From Cylindrodendrum hubeiense (Eukaryota; Ascomycota; Sordariomycetes; Hypocreales; Nectriaceae), in the NCBI GenBank assembly GCA_014621425.1, contig JAANBB010000467.1, positions 1 through 29,883 on the forward strand: a DNA stretch of 29,883 nucleotides, in the 5' to 3' direction. A program made the position numbers and the translations under genes. Positions 19,734 through 29,883 of the stretch are shown here, piece by piece (the first letter of the stretch is position 1; every line of letters starts with the position of its first letter). The notes under the pieces are model-generated. The model saw only the letters and a list, made by a program, of their open reading frames with translations, was not told where the DNA came from and did no database searches.

Positions 19734-21580
19734 TTAAGCCTTGGCCTGGTTTTCCCTCTGCTTGGCCTTCAGGTCCTTCTGCATCTGAGCAGCAAGCTTG
19801 ACATCGAAACCGTTCTCAAAGACCTGTCGGATATCCTCAAGAGGGAGTCCATTGGCTTCGGGGAAGAGGAAGAGGACAAAGATGAAACCGGCGAAGCAGA
19901 TGCATGCATAAAAGCCGAAGGCGCCACTGGGGGTCATGCTCTTCATCATGGACAAGAAAGTAGAGGCGATGATGATGTTGCAGCCCCAGCAGGTGACAGT
20001 GTTCATCATGGTTCCCAGGGCTCGGACCTCGAGGGGAAGGAACTCGGTTCCGATCCAGGCGATGGTGGCAACACCGGTAGCGAAGCAGGCGACATAGATG
20101 ATGATGGTGACGAGAACCAGGATTCCAGCCCAGTTGACTGATTTAGCTTCGAGGACAAGGTCCTTGGAAATGGGAATGTAATGGAAAGCGACGGCGGCAA
20201 CCACTAGACTCAGAGACTAGAAGAAATGTTAGCTTGGGAGTTCGGTTGGTACGGAGTTTGAGCATGCTTACCATGCCGAGAACGGTGACGAGGAGGATGA
20301 GGCGGCGTCCTAGCTTATCAACAAGGACAAGGTTAAGGAAACTGAAGCAGAAGTTGGTTGCGCCGACGACGATGGCGACAGCGGTGGGCTTGTTGAAGCC
20401 GACAAGGGAGAAGAGAGTGGCAGAGTAGTACATGAGAGTGTTGAAGCCACCAAGTTGGGAGACTATTCACCAGGTTAGCGTCAAGTGCTTGTGAGTTCGC
20501 TTAGAGTAGTGCAACTTACTAGCCATGACAGCACATGCGACAACCAGGGCTCGGAAGTTGGAGGGGACAGAGTGAAGCTTCTTGAATTGCCACCAGAGAG
20601 TCTTGTTGGCGACAACCTTGTTTTCGACCTCGACAGTCCAGACGAGTCGGTCCATCTTGGACTTGAGCTGTGCCTCGGTGGCGCTGGAGTAGACCTTGGC
20701 GATGACGAGTCTGGCCTCATCAACCTTTCCGTGGGCAATGAGCTGGCGGGGCGACTCGGGGCACATGGGCATGAGGCAGGCGAGGATGATGGGGGGGACA
20801 CCTCCGATGGCAACCATCCATCTCCAGCCGTGAGCAGCGTCAGTCAAGGCAGCGCCAAGAGCGTATGAGATGAGCTGGCCGAAAGTGACACTGAGGTTGT
20901 CAAAGGCGATCATGCGACCTCTGTATTTCGCGGGAGCAAGTTCACCGATGTAGAGGGGCTTGAAGATGGGTTAGCACGATGAATTCCACCAAGCAGTTGA
21001 GTAATTGGGGTCTTACAATGATCATAGCAGCAGAACCGACACCCAGACCGACGACGAAGCGGCCAACGGACATCTGGACAACGGAGAAAGAGGCAGCCTG
21101 GATGACGGATCCGACGAAGAAGAGGAAGCAGCCGATGTAGATGCCCAGCTTGCGACCAAACCTATCAGCGGGGAGTCCAGCCATGAGGGCGCCGATGAGG
21201 GCACCTCCAGACGTCAAGGAAGTGACGAGCTCCTGCTCGTGGGAGGAGAGCTCGTGGCCGAGATCGTCGCCAATGGTGACCAGGACGGCGGAGATGACAC
21301 CGGTATCGTATCCTGGGCCTAGTTAGCAAGATGTTTTGAGGATAGTTTGGGGTATCGTGGCGGGGGGGTAGTTACCAAACAGGAAGCCGCCCATGGCGAC
21401 AGTGAAGGTGATGAGCCAGACAGCGCGTGAGGGCTTGGTGTCCTCAATGGAATCGTCGAACTCGGACGAGGAGCCCTGGAACTCCTCGACGTGCTCGCAG
21501 CTCTCTGAGGACTTGCCCATGATGGCCTCCTCCTTGGAGGATGGCGCCTTGTGGTGGTCGTCCACGGCGTGGTGAGACAT
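19734..21580 (-). CDS. MFS sugar transporter, probably myo-inositol transporter
   Basis: Five exons (21376-21580, 21017-21312, 20520-20958, 20272-20462, 19734-20216) encode 537 residues. Introns of 55-63 bp are all GT-AG and phases agree. A polar N-terminus of about 55 residues precedes twelve predicted membrane spans. Sugar-porter signatures are present in order: GFLFGYDTGVISAVLV, DRFGRK after the second span, PLYIGELAPAKYRGRM, PESPRQL before the central loop, DKLGRR and the terminal PEANGLPLEDI. The pattern LVTSLTSGGALIGAL with QLGGFNTLMYYS resembles fungal myo-inositol (ITR-type) permeases more than glucose carriers, but the substrate is inferred. It would act at the plasma membrane as a proton symporter. 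It is divergent from the transcription factor gene at 22521. Confidence 0.9.
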
Positions 21581-22520
21581 GGTGGATGTGGGTTTGGGAG
21601 CGGTGGTGGTGGCTGGAGAGGGTGAAGATGGGGAATGGATGGAGGGAATGCCCGAGGTGAGTGAGTCTTGAGAGTGAGTCTTGAGAATGAGACCCGAATG
21701 CTGCTGCTGCGACTGTCTTGGAGGAGGTGGCAGCACCGGCGTAATATATACTCGGGACTGGGCTGACGGCTGGAGAAGGAATCATCAGGAATCATCAGAA
21801 CTGTGAGTGGGCAGCCGCGGCGGGGGCTAGTCCCTCTCCGAGCGAGCGTCCCCTCTTCCCCAGAGGCAAAACTGACTAGGACTCCCCGTGGAGGCCCATG
21901 TTCGCGACGCCGTCCGGGGAGCGCTAGACCGGCTTCATTTTACGGGGGTGGAGTCGCTCTGGGGTTGGCGCGGTGCGACATGCGGGGTAAGGGCGGGCTG
22001 GCGCCGAGTTTGTGCGCTGAATATTACTCTCTGGGGTTCAAAAGGAAGACGCGGCCGCTCTTTTGGGGCGCGAGGAGCCAGAGTCGCCCGTGCGTGACGC
22101 AGTTGTCACCAGCCCCAACTTCGTCTGTGCTTCTGGTGTTGCGGGGAATCCGCCAGCGAAGCCTCGACGCTTGACGCTTGATGCTTGACGCTTGACGCTT
22201 GATGCTTGACCCTCGACGCTTGACCCTCGACGCTTGACCCTCGCCCTCGACGCCTGATACAACGTCGGTGGATAAACATCACCTCAGCGAGACCCGCGCC
22301 CTGTTTCTCCGAGCACGATTATCTATGCCCTACCGTCCGGGTGTCCAATCGCCATCGCCTGCCCTCTATCCCCTACTGATCGGGTGTCCAGTCCCCTACG
22401 AGCCCGCTGCCCAATCCCCATCATTCGTCCTCTATCCCCCCTATCACCGACCAACCCGCCATCCAATCCCCATCACGCACTCATCCTCTCTCCCTATCCT
22501 CCATCTCCATCTCCATCCCC
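21581..22520. promoter_or_regulatory. Divergent promoter region, GC-rich, with minisatellite
   Basis: The 940 bp between the MFS transporter and the transcription factor contain no recognised gene. The left third is GC-rich. A heptamer array occupies 22166-22255. Bases 22320-22520 are strongly C/T-rich on the plus strand with loose repeats such as GGGTGTCCAATC / GGGTGTCCAGTC and CCTCTATCCCC, as in fungal promoters directly upstream of a start codon. Confidence 0.5.
22166..22255 (+). repeat. Heptamer minisatellite, about 13 units
   Basis: Units follow each other from 22166 as GACGCTT, GACGCTT, GATGCTT, then the same trio again, then alternating GACCCTC and GACGCTT. It ends with a six-base GCCCTC and a GACGCCT. 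The array shows a higher-order pattern: a three-unit period on the left and a two-unit (14-bp) period on the right. It lies within the divergent promoter. Confidence 0.85.
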
Positions 22521-24259
22521 ATGGCCGGCTCGCTTGGCTCGGCCTGGTCCAGTCCCCTCCCCTCCCTTCTGCCCGTGTCCTCCCCCGGGGCGAACCCCCC
22601 GGCCGCCGAAGACGACCGCGAGAGGTATGTGACGACTCGTCCCGCTCCGTGCACTGTCCCCCATCCACCACAACCATCTCACCGTCCGTCTGTTAGTCCT
22701 GAGGGAGCGCCAGCCGCGCCTCCGCCCGCCGTCCAGTATGGGTTTGGAGTCCCGTTAAACACCCACAAGGAAGCCAACTACTTCATGCACTTCATCCGAA
22801 ACCTGGCCTCGTGGGTACGGCCGCCCCCTCCCTCGTCCCCCTTGCGTGACGCTTCGAGGCCCAATAGAGCTGGGATAACGTCAATTCTAGTTCGACACAT
22901 GCGATCCGGCACGCCACTTTGGCATCGAGGTGCCCAAGCGCGCACATCACCTGCCCCTGCTGGCATACTCCATCCTGGCATTCTCGGCCCGCCAGCTGAG
23001 TTTGACCACAGGCGTTGATGACGGCAGCCACAGCTCATACTACAGCCATGCACTACGGATACTCATTCCTATTTTCGACGACCCCAACGAGGCTATGAAC
23101 GAGAATGTCTTGGCCGGCATCGTAATACTACGCTCCTACGAGGAGATGTTTGGTACGACCACAGAATTCAATTAGCGTTGACCAATGATCTCATGTTAAC
23201 CCGTCTTAGAGGGCGACGTCAACACCCACCTCACAGGCAGCTCACGCCTGCTCAATTCCGAATCCCGACTCATCGCCCGCGGCGGTCTCGGCGAAGCTGC
23301 TAGCTGGGTTGTGCTCCGTCAGGACCTCTACGTGTGCCTGACAAAATCATTGCCGCTGCGGATTAGCCTGGAAAGCTACAGGCATTCCTCGTCCTTTGTC
23401 GAGACGAATGATCATGCACTAGCAAATCGAGCAGTATTCATCTGTGCTCGGGTCGTCATGTATGCAATGGGGCCAGACACAACTCTTGATCCTGACCTCT
23501 GGGATGAGCTGGACCGAGACATGAAAAGCTGGTTCGAGTCGACGCCTTGGAGGTTCCTCTCCCATACAGCCGAATCATCTGCCATCAACGACGACACTGA
23601 CACAGCCTTCCCGACGCTATGGATGGCGCGCAGGGTGCAGGGTAGGTTCAGCCTCATGTCTGTCCTCGTCTCCAAAACAAGTCACTTACTCCGAATTTCA
23701 GTCCTGGGCTACCAGCATTACTACATCGCTAGGATGATCCTCGACATGTTCCACCCCAAGCTCTGGAAGCCAAGCTTCGAAGCGTTCCGAAGTCGGGCCC
23801 TGACGCAGGTAAGCACGTCTGGGTTGATTTTAATGGCGCGTACTGACGGCGACATGTCCAGGACCACGTACGGGAGTCCCTTCGCATCTTGTTGGGCCTG
23901 ACCGTGAGCAACTCGGGCGACGCGACCGTCAACTTCACGGCGCACCACACGTTGCACGCCTGTGAGTCTAGATCCAACTGGAGATGCCCCCCTGCCACGT
24001 CCCGGCGTTGGAGCTAATGTTACACGACTCAGTCGGCGGCTTTTTGAGGGACACGCAGGAACACGAGGAGGTTCTCCGATTCCTGCGATACATGACGCAG
24101 ACCATGGGGTGGCCCACGCAGGGCTTGGCCGACAAGCTACGCGAACAGTGGCAACACGCAAAGCGGAGTCCGGGGAACGAGGCCACTTCTCCGCACGGCC
24201 GCGGCCCCAGACAGCAACAAGCTCCGCAATCTGGGGTCTGGGGTTCCGGGGGGGGTTGA
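22521..24259 (+). CDS. Fungal transcription-factor-domain protein without visible zinc cluster
   Basis: Seven exons (22521-22624, 22697-22814, 22891-23152, 23210-23641, 23702-23808, 23862-23961, 24033-24259) encode 449 residues. All introns are GT-AG, 53-76 bp, with matching phases. The first intron is 72 bp and in frame, so a retained form is also possible. The protein has a short proline/serine-rich N-terminus. A region of the fungal-specific transcription factor (ARCA-like) type follows, with blocks NYFMHFIRNLASWFD, LPLLAYSILAFSARQL, VLAGIVILRSYEEMF and GYQHYYIARMILDMFHP. No Cys6 cluster is present, and none is found in the 700 bp upstream. It could be a regulator that lost its DNA-binding domain, or a co-regulator working with another factor. 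It lies between the divergent transporter and the P450 reductase. Confidence 0.78.
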
Positions 24260-24756
24260 ATCCCTGACGGAGCTTGCGAGCGCAACCCTGCGGAACGCCC
24301 TGTGGAAATGGGGGCAGGCAGTTTTAAGCATCTTAGCGCGCCCGGATCAGGGTCAATCAGGGCTGCCAACTCCAACTCGCTTCGTTAGTGTGGGGGAGCC
24401 GGCGCGGAGATAGTTGCCCCATGGGCCAGCGCGGAAGACTTCGCCGAATTGATCCCGCAACGAGACGCCGCCCCCTGCGCGTCGATCGTCGGTTCTCCAC
24501 ACGCTCTCCGCCCCCAGCTTTTGCTATCTTTCGGAAAAAGGCTTGGCTGCGCGCCGGGAACATGTCCGTCTCCATTCCGTCGCCCTGCCCGACTCCAACG
24601 CGTGTATAACTTGACCTCCAAAGCCCATGCCACCCTAGCAATCATCATCTCCTTGCTCGTCGACATCATTCCACCGCCCAGCAAGGATTCGGCCCATTCC
24701 CCGACCCTGACCAATCCCGATATTCCAATCTTTGTTCGCTGTCATACCTTGTCATC
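24260..24756. promoter_or_regulatory. Upstream region of the P450 reductase gene
   Basis: The 497 bp hold the 3' flank of the transcription factor gene and the promoter of the reductase. A CCAAT lies at 24711-24715, 42 bp before the ATG. No further gene is recognised. Confidence 0.45.
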
Positions 24757-26920
24757 ATGAACACTCTGTCTCGGGAGGCCACCCTCGATGCCGTCGGCCA
24801 GGTCCTTGGCCGCATTGGCCCGACCTCATATCTCGACACCCTTGCCCTGACGACCGTCGGGCTGGTGTCGGGCGCCTATGTCCTGGTCGACCAGCTCTGG
24901 GGCAAGCCTGACCCTCACAACTACATCTTCTATGAGCGACCGCAGCAGGCCGATGGCGCTGTTGCGGCCAATGCCACAACCCGAAACATCGCGGAGCGCA
25001 TGGAGGAGCTCGTGAGTACTATCCCATCCAATGTTTGATTTTCCAGGCTAATATTCAATCAAGGGCAAACAAGCCGTCGTCTTCTGGGGTTCCCAGTCTG
25101 GCACTGGTGAAGCCTTTGCTAGTCGTCTAGTCCGAGAGCTAGGCCAGCGCTTCCGCCTCGAGGCCATGGCTGCTGATCTCTCCGACTTCGACCCCGAGAC
25201 CATTGCTCTGATCCCCACGTCCAAGGTCGCCATCTTCATCCTGTCAACCTACGGCGAGGGCGATCCTAGCGACAACGCCGCCCAGTTCTGGGAATGGGCC
25301 ACCAAACTCAAGGAGACTCCCCTCCAGCAGCTCAAATATGCCGCCTTTGGTCTCGGAAACAGCAACTACCAGTACTACAACCGCGTCGTTGACCTGGTTG
25401 ACGAGTCTCTGACTCGCGCCGGTGCCTCGATGCTTTTGCCTGTTGGCAGGGCCGACGACGCCCTTGGTGCCACTGAGGAAGATTTCCTCACCTGGAAGAA
25501 CGAGCTCTACAACTTCTGCCGCCTAGAGCTTCACTTAGAAGAACAAGCCGCCAAGTATGAGCCAGCGATTGAGGCTTACCACGACGAGTCGCTTGACATC
25601 ATCGATCTCTTCCACGGTGAGCCAGTTTCCCACAAGACCGTCAATGGCGAGAGCTCCATCGGCGCCGTCAAGATCCTCCGCTCATACGAGCTCTTCAACA
25701 ACTCCACTACTCGAAACTGCCTGCACATGGACGTGGACTTGTCTGAGCACCCCGAGTGGACCTACAAGACCGGCGACCATCTTGCCATCTGGCCCGTCAA
25801 CCCCGACCAGGAAGTCGAGCGCCTGATCCGCGCTTTCGGCCTCACTGAGAGCCGTGACACACCTCTCTGCTTCAGGTCGCTGGACTCGGCCGTCAGCATC
25901 CCCGTCCCCTCTCCCACCACCATCACAGCCCTCTTCCGCTACTACGTGGAGATCTGCGCCGCCGTGTCCCGCGAGACCGTCGCCAGCCTGCTCGAGTTCG
26001 CACCCTCAGAGAGCGCCAAGAAGTTCCTCGCCGATCTCTACGGATCCAAAGAGGCGTACTCGGCCTTTTTGGCCCGCGAGCACGTCACTCTCGGAAAGCT
26101 GCTTGAGATGGCTGCTGGCCCCGACCAGGTCTGGTCCAAAGTGCCTCTTTCCTACCTCGTCGAGACTATGCCGCGCACTCGGCCCCGTTACTACTCTGTT
26201 TCGTCGTCCAGCGTCCTGTCTCCCCGAGTGGCTGCTGTTACTGCCCTTGTCTCCAACACGGAGCTTTCTGGCGAGACGCCCATTCCAGGCCTCACTACCA
26301 ACTATCTCTTGGCCCTCTCCGATTCCCTCAACAAGGATACGCGTGCCCACCCTCAGGGCTTCTCCTACGAGCTTGAGGGTCCTTCCAAGGCCTTGGAAGG
26401 CGCCAAGATCTTCGCTCAACTACGCCGATCCACATTTAAGCTGCCCACACTGGCCTCCACTCCTCTGATTATGGCTGCCGCTGGTACTGGAATTGCTCCA
26501 TTCCGCGCTTTCATCGCCGAGAGGCTGCGTCTCAAGGCCATGGGCCGAAAGATTGGAGAGATGGTTCTCTTCTTCGGCTGCCGCCACACCGACGAGGACT
26601 ACATCTACCAGGCCGAGCTTGAGCAGATGGAGAAGGACTCCGAGGGCAAGCTCCGCATCGTGACTGCCTTCTCGCGAGTCAGCGGCCAGAAGAAGAAGTA
26701 CGTCCAGGACAAGATGCAAGATCTGGGCAGCGACGTGTCGCGGCTGCTCGCCGAAGATGCCACCCTTTACATCTGTGGAAGAGCAAGCATGGCCAGGGAG
26801 ATTGGCAAGACTGTCAGCGCCCTGGTTGGAAAGGACAAGGAGTGGACTCAGTCGCAGGCGCAGGACTGGGCTGCCTCGATGAAGCGTGGCCGGAAGTGGC
26901 AGGAGGATGTTTGGGGTTAG
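24757..26920 (+). CDS. NADPH-cytochrome P450 reductase
   Basis: Two exons (24757-25011, 25064-26920) encode 703 residues, the usual length for the family. A membrane anchor lies near residues 24-48. The FMN domain has SQSGTGE (95-101), STYGEGDPSDNA (146-157) and GLGNSNYQYYN. The FAD domain has RYYSVSSSS near 459. The NADPH domain has GTGIAPFRAF near 560, FFGCRHTDEDYIY and CGRASMAREI near 656. The C-terminus is DVWG with the stacking tryptophan. It would pass electrons from NADPH through FAD and FMN to P450 enzymes at the endoplasmic reticulum. Differences from the most common motifs (STYGEGDPSD for ATYGEGDPTD, CGRASMARE where CGDA is common) suggest a secondary paralogue rather than the housekeeping enzyme; this is inference. 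No P450 gene is in the window. Confidence 0.93.
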
Positions 26921-27333
26921 ACTTGGATTTTAGTGGAGGCAGAAGATGGCAAGGATGGAAAATTCTTCGGTGTTACGATAAATGAGAATATGGCTGGATG
27001 ATCTTTGTGTTTGTTTGAACAAGAAGACGAAGACAGATTAGAATGAATTCATTGATGTTTATCATAAATCATATTTTGGCAGAGACATGTTTCTTTGTTG
27101 TGAGGGAATGAGACGAGAAACAATGTGGGTGTTCGTTTGAAAATGCGAACACTAAAGAATGATGAAGAACAGGGAAAATGGCCAGGATCAAACTGTTGAA
27201 AGATGTCTGCAGGTAAAATATGATTAGAGTGAATATTGATGAATTTATTGGTGAGTTCATTGGTTTTGTACAGATGAAGAACGAAGAGATGCTGAGGTTT
27301 GAATTTGTATTTATTTGCCTACTACCCTACACA
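26921..27333. other. Convergent 3' flanks
   Basis: These 413 AT-rich bases separate the stop codons of the reductase (plus) and the zinc-cluster factor (minus). No gene is seen, and they probably hold the two 3' untranslated regions. Confidence 0.55.
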
Positions 27334-29724
27334 TTAACTCCTCATGTCTTTAGATGACCACCCCCATGCCTCAAATAAATGTTTTTGTCTGTCTTTTGTC
27401 AGCCGATGTGAAGAAATAATGAAAAGAATCAAATTTTTAAAGGACTTACGCAAGCTCGGTTGATAATCCATACATGCTTGTTGTCTTGATGAGAATATCG
27501 AGCAGGGCATTCTGTTGTTGTGGGTCAGTGAACCGATCCCCAACTACTGAAATCGCCATGCATGCAGTTCTGGACCGGAATTAGTGCCATGTTTCAAAGA
27601 GCATATTTCGAAACCTACATGTGCATGGGATTGATGTCGCTGATGGAATCGGCGATCCCGCAGATGATTTCGAGATCGTTCTTAGTTTGGGCCTGTGACG
27701 TCATCAGCCTCCACTCGACGTCCCAAAGAGGGAATGTTGGCCGCGGGGATACATACGTCGATCCAACGCGAGGCGTCTTGGCCGGCTTTGCAGAGTCGAG
27801 GGACCCGGGGATCATGCACGACTAGCAGAATCCTGGCAAGATGGAAATACTGTAAGCCGGCGGCGACGCAGTCATTCAGGAGCCAGATGTCGGGAAAGAC
27901 CTCGCCTTTTTGCCGGCGGCGAATCATGACGGGTGTAAATGACGACGGGTTCCGCATCATCCATGTTGAAGATGCCTCGAGTAACCTGTCATATGCGGCT
28001 GTGTTTTTGTCATCTCCGAAACAGTACTGCACGGTAGCTAATAACTCAACAAGCATCCTGTTGGCCCTAGCGTGGTCATCTCTGCTTTGTGTTAAGTGGT
28101 CCAGCCTGGCGCGAGAGACATCCATGCCGAGCGGGATCTGGTTCATGACAGCCAAGAACAGCTCTTGTCTTAGCCTCGCCCACAGAACGTCGTCGCGAGA
28201 TGTTTCAAGAGTCCTGGATCCAAGCGGGTACACGTGCAGCTTTGAGGTAGTGAACTGGGTGACGGCGGAATCTGAGGCGGTGCCTGAGATAGATGAAGGT
28301 CATTAGAAAATCCTTTGATAGTGGCAACAAGGGAGCAATTTGCATAATACGGGCTAGTTTGGGCTTGGAACATATGCGTTGGCGGCATGAACATTCAAGA
28401 GTTTCCTTACCATCCATGTTTAAGATAAAATGATGCAGCAGCAGAGCAACGTCTAGGGAATCATCATCCATGCCAGTCAAGGCCAGCTGCTCTAAATTCA
28501 CATCGAGCTTGGCCGCCCTCTGCGGGTCTCCCTTGGTGGCATTGGAGTGCCACGCCGAGACGGCCAGAATCAGCTCGAGCAGCGGCGAGCTCAGGGTGGC
28601 CTGGGACGGTATCCGCTCGGTAAAGTACTTGTTGGGGTCATAAGAATCAAAGGCCGGGCCGATGTTCTTCACGTAGTAGCGGAACAGGTCGGCCTTGCCA
28701 CGCTCGTTGAGCGGCGCGCTCGACACTTCGAGGCGCGGCGACGCGCCGTACTGCAGGATGGAGTACGGGCTTAGGGTGCTGCGGCTGGCGAAGGAGTAGG
28801 CCTGCCGGTCGTCATGTGATGGCTCCGAGAGGTCGTGGCGCATGGACGGGGGGGTGGTCATGGCCAGGAGGTGGTCTGATCTTTGCGGAGTGCCAAAGGC
28901 CAGTCTAGGAGTGTCGCCTGTGGGGCGAGGGAAGCCCGCGGCCGATCTGGAGGCGCCGTCGTCATCGGCGTTCCTCACGGCGAGGGTGTCGATGCCCCAG
29001 ATGGGAGTTTTCAGCGCCTTGGCTGAGTCCTTGGTTGGGTCGGGAGCAGTATCCGGGCTGGGGCCGGCTCTGGGTGCCGCGGGTTTTGCGTCTGGCTCGT
29101 CCTCCTCATCGTCGTCGTCTTCGTAGTAGCGAGCAACCTCGAGGCTCTGGTCGAGAAACTTGAGCTTCTTGCCCGACGTCTTGCACCAGACCTGGCTATC
29201 TGAGAACTCGGGGCGGGCGCCGCTGGACACGAGCAAGTCAGCGCTGGGGGGATCCAGGGGCCGGCCGTGGGGGGCATCCGGCACACAGGTCGGAACCGGT
29301 GCAGAGGACAGGGAAAAGGAGAGGCTCACCCGGAGTTGGAGTTATGGCGAAACCTCACCCTGAGGCTCCGGTTGCACTGGATTCTCTTCTTGACGCACTG
29401 GGCGCAGGGCTTGTCTCCGTCGCCTGTGGGGGAGATAGGACGAGCTTGTCAGCCAATGGCGGCAGGGGAAGTGTCAGCGTGGGATTGTGCAACTCACACT
29501 TGAGATGTCTAAAAGCGTGGCGAACATGTCAGCCAGGATTCGCGATGGACGATAGTTGCCCTGCTCGGGTCAATGTGGAAGGTTCGGACTACTCGCCTTG
29601 CACGGCAGTTCTTCGCAGCGTTAGATCGGAGGGTTCCAGGCCGGGGTCTTGGGTGAAAAGACTGGGGGAAAAGACTGGGGAATCTCACCTCGCATCCTGG
29701 GCGTCGCGGTCCGGAGGGCGGCAT
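27334..29724 (-). CDS. Zn(II)2Cys6 transcription factor with microexons in the zinc cluster
   Basis: Nine exons (29689-29724, 29597-29610, 29498-29508, 29330-29423, 28411-29222, 27757-28283, 27619-27692, 27450-27569, 27334-27388) give 580 residues in continuous frame. Cysteines at 11, 14, 21, 27, 30 and 37 form a perfect CX2CX6CX5CX2CX6C zinc cluster near the N-terminus, with RARHLK between Cys14 and Cys21. This requires a 14-nt and an 11-nt exon. The intron between them starts with GCGAGT (a GC-AG intron); the others are GT-AG, mostly with CTAAC/CTGAC-like branch sites. The block SQVWCKTSGKKLKFLDQ and the later fungal transcription factor domain place it in the ARCA-like group. An acidic run (DDDDEEDE) precedes a long serine/proline-rich linker. 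It probably binds DNA in the nucleus; targets are unknown. It is convergent with the P450 reductase gene. The last intron is supported only by splice signals; without it the protein ends 17 residues earlier. Confidence 0.82.
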
Positions 29725-29830
29725 CACGCAGAAGGGCTCGTCGCGCAGAGTAGGATCATGTGGTGGTGACCTGGGATGCGGTCGCTGGTTGCGGGTCGCT
29801 GCAGCGCCGGGGGCGGGGGGGCTCTCGCGG

Positions 29831-29838
29831 TTTATATC
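29831..29838 (-). promoter_or_regulatory. TATA-like box of the zinc-cluster factor gene
   Basis: Read on the minus strand this is GATATAAA, about 107 bp before the ATG at 29724, the usual spacing. The rest of 29725-29883 is GC-rich promoter sequence. Confidence 0.45.
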
Positions 29839-29883
29839 CCTTTTCGACCCGCAGGGAAATGTCTTGCCCCAGGGGGCGCCGCT

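Noticed and set aside
19689..20141. Acidic 150-codon plus-strand open frame
   Set aside because: It is antisense to the last exon of the MFS transporter, whose motifs and splice sites are clear.

Overview
This window is nuclear DNA from a filamentous ascomycete (Pezizomycotina, most likely a Sordariomycete; the lineage is inference). The signs are short introns of about 50-150 bp with GT...AG ends and CTAAC/CTGAC-like branch sites. The gene families also fit: a Zn(II)2Cys6 factor, a short fungal bZIP, an AA9 LPMO, a two-domain CHR transporter and AIG1/GIMAP-like GTPases. No tRNA, rRNA, CRISPR array or intact transposon was recognised. Exon coordinates were derived by hand from splice signals, reading-frame continuity and family motifs.

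Left part (1-9.5 kb). A long intronless ankyrin-repeat membrane protein on the minus strand runs off the left edge through a 183-bp tandem repeat. It is followed by about 2 kb without a gene. Next come a chromate-type (CHR) transporter on the minus strand and a bZIP factor on the plus strand, sharing one divergent promoter. A 61-bp dispersed sequence occurs both in the empty stretch and in the bZIP intron.

Middle part (10.9-19.5 kb). A small SnoaL/NTF2-like protein stands alone. Two fungal AIG1-like GTPase genes lie head to head. The minus-strand one carries several disabling lesions and looks like a pseudogene. The plus-strand one is intact over five exons and joins a G domain, a long coiled coil and a C-terminal module of four W/Y/G-rich repeats. 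A 179-bp element with perfect 19-bp inverted ends sits between them. After 1.8 kb of AT-rich or decayed sequence there is a secreted AA9 lytic polysaccharide monooxygenase.

Right part (19.7-29.9 kb). A five-exon MFS myo-inositol/sugar transporter (minus) is divergent from a fungal transcription factor that lacks a visible DNA-binding domain (plus). A complete NADPH-cytochrome P450 reductase (plus) and a nine-exon Zn(II)2Cys6 factor (minus, convergent) follow. The zinc-cluster exons of the last gene include a 14-nt and an 11-nt microexon separated by a GC-AG intron. The reductase is thus flanked by two regulator genes of the same broad class, with no P450 gene in the window.
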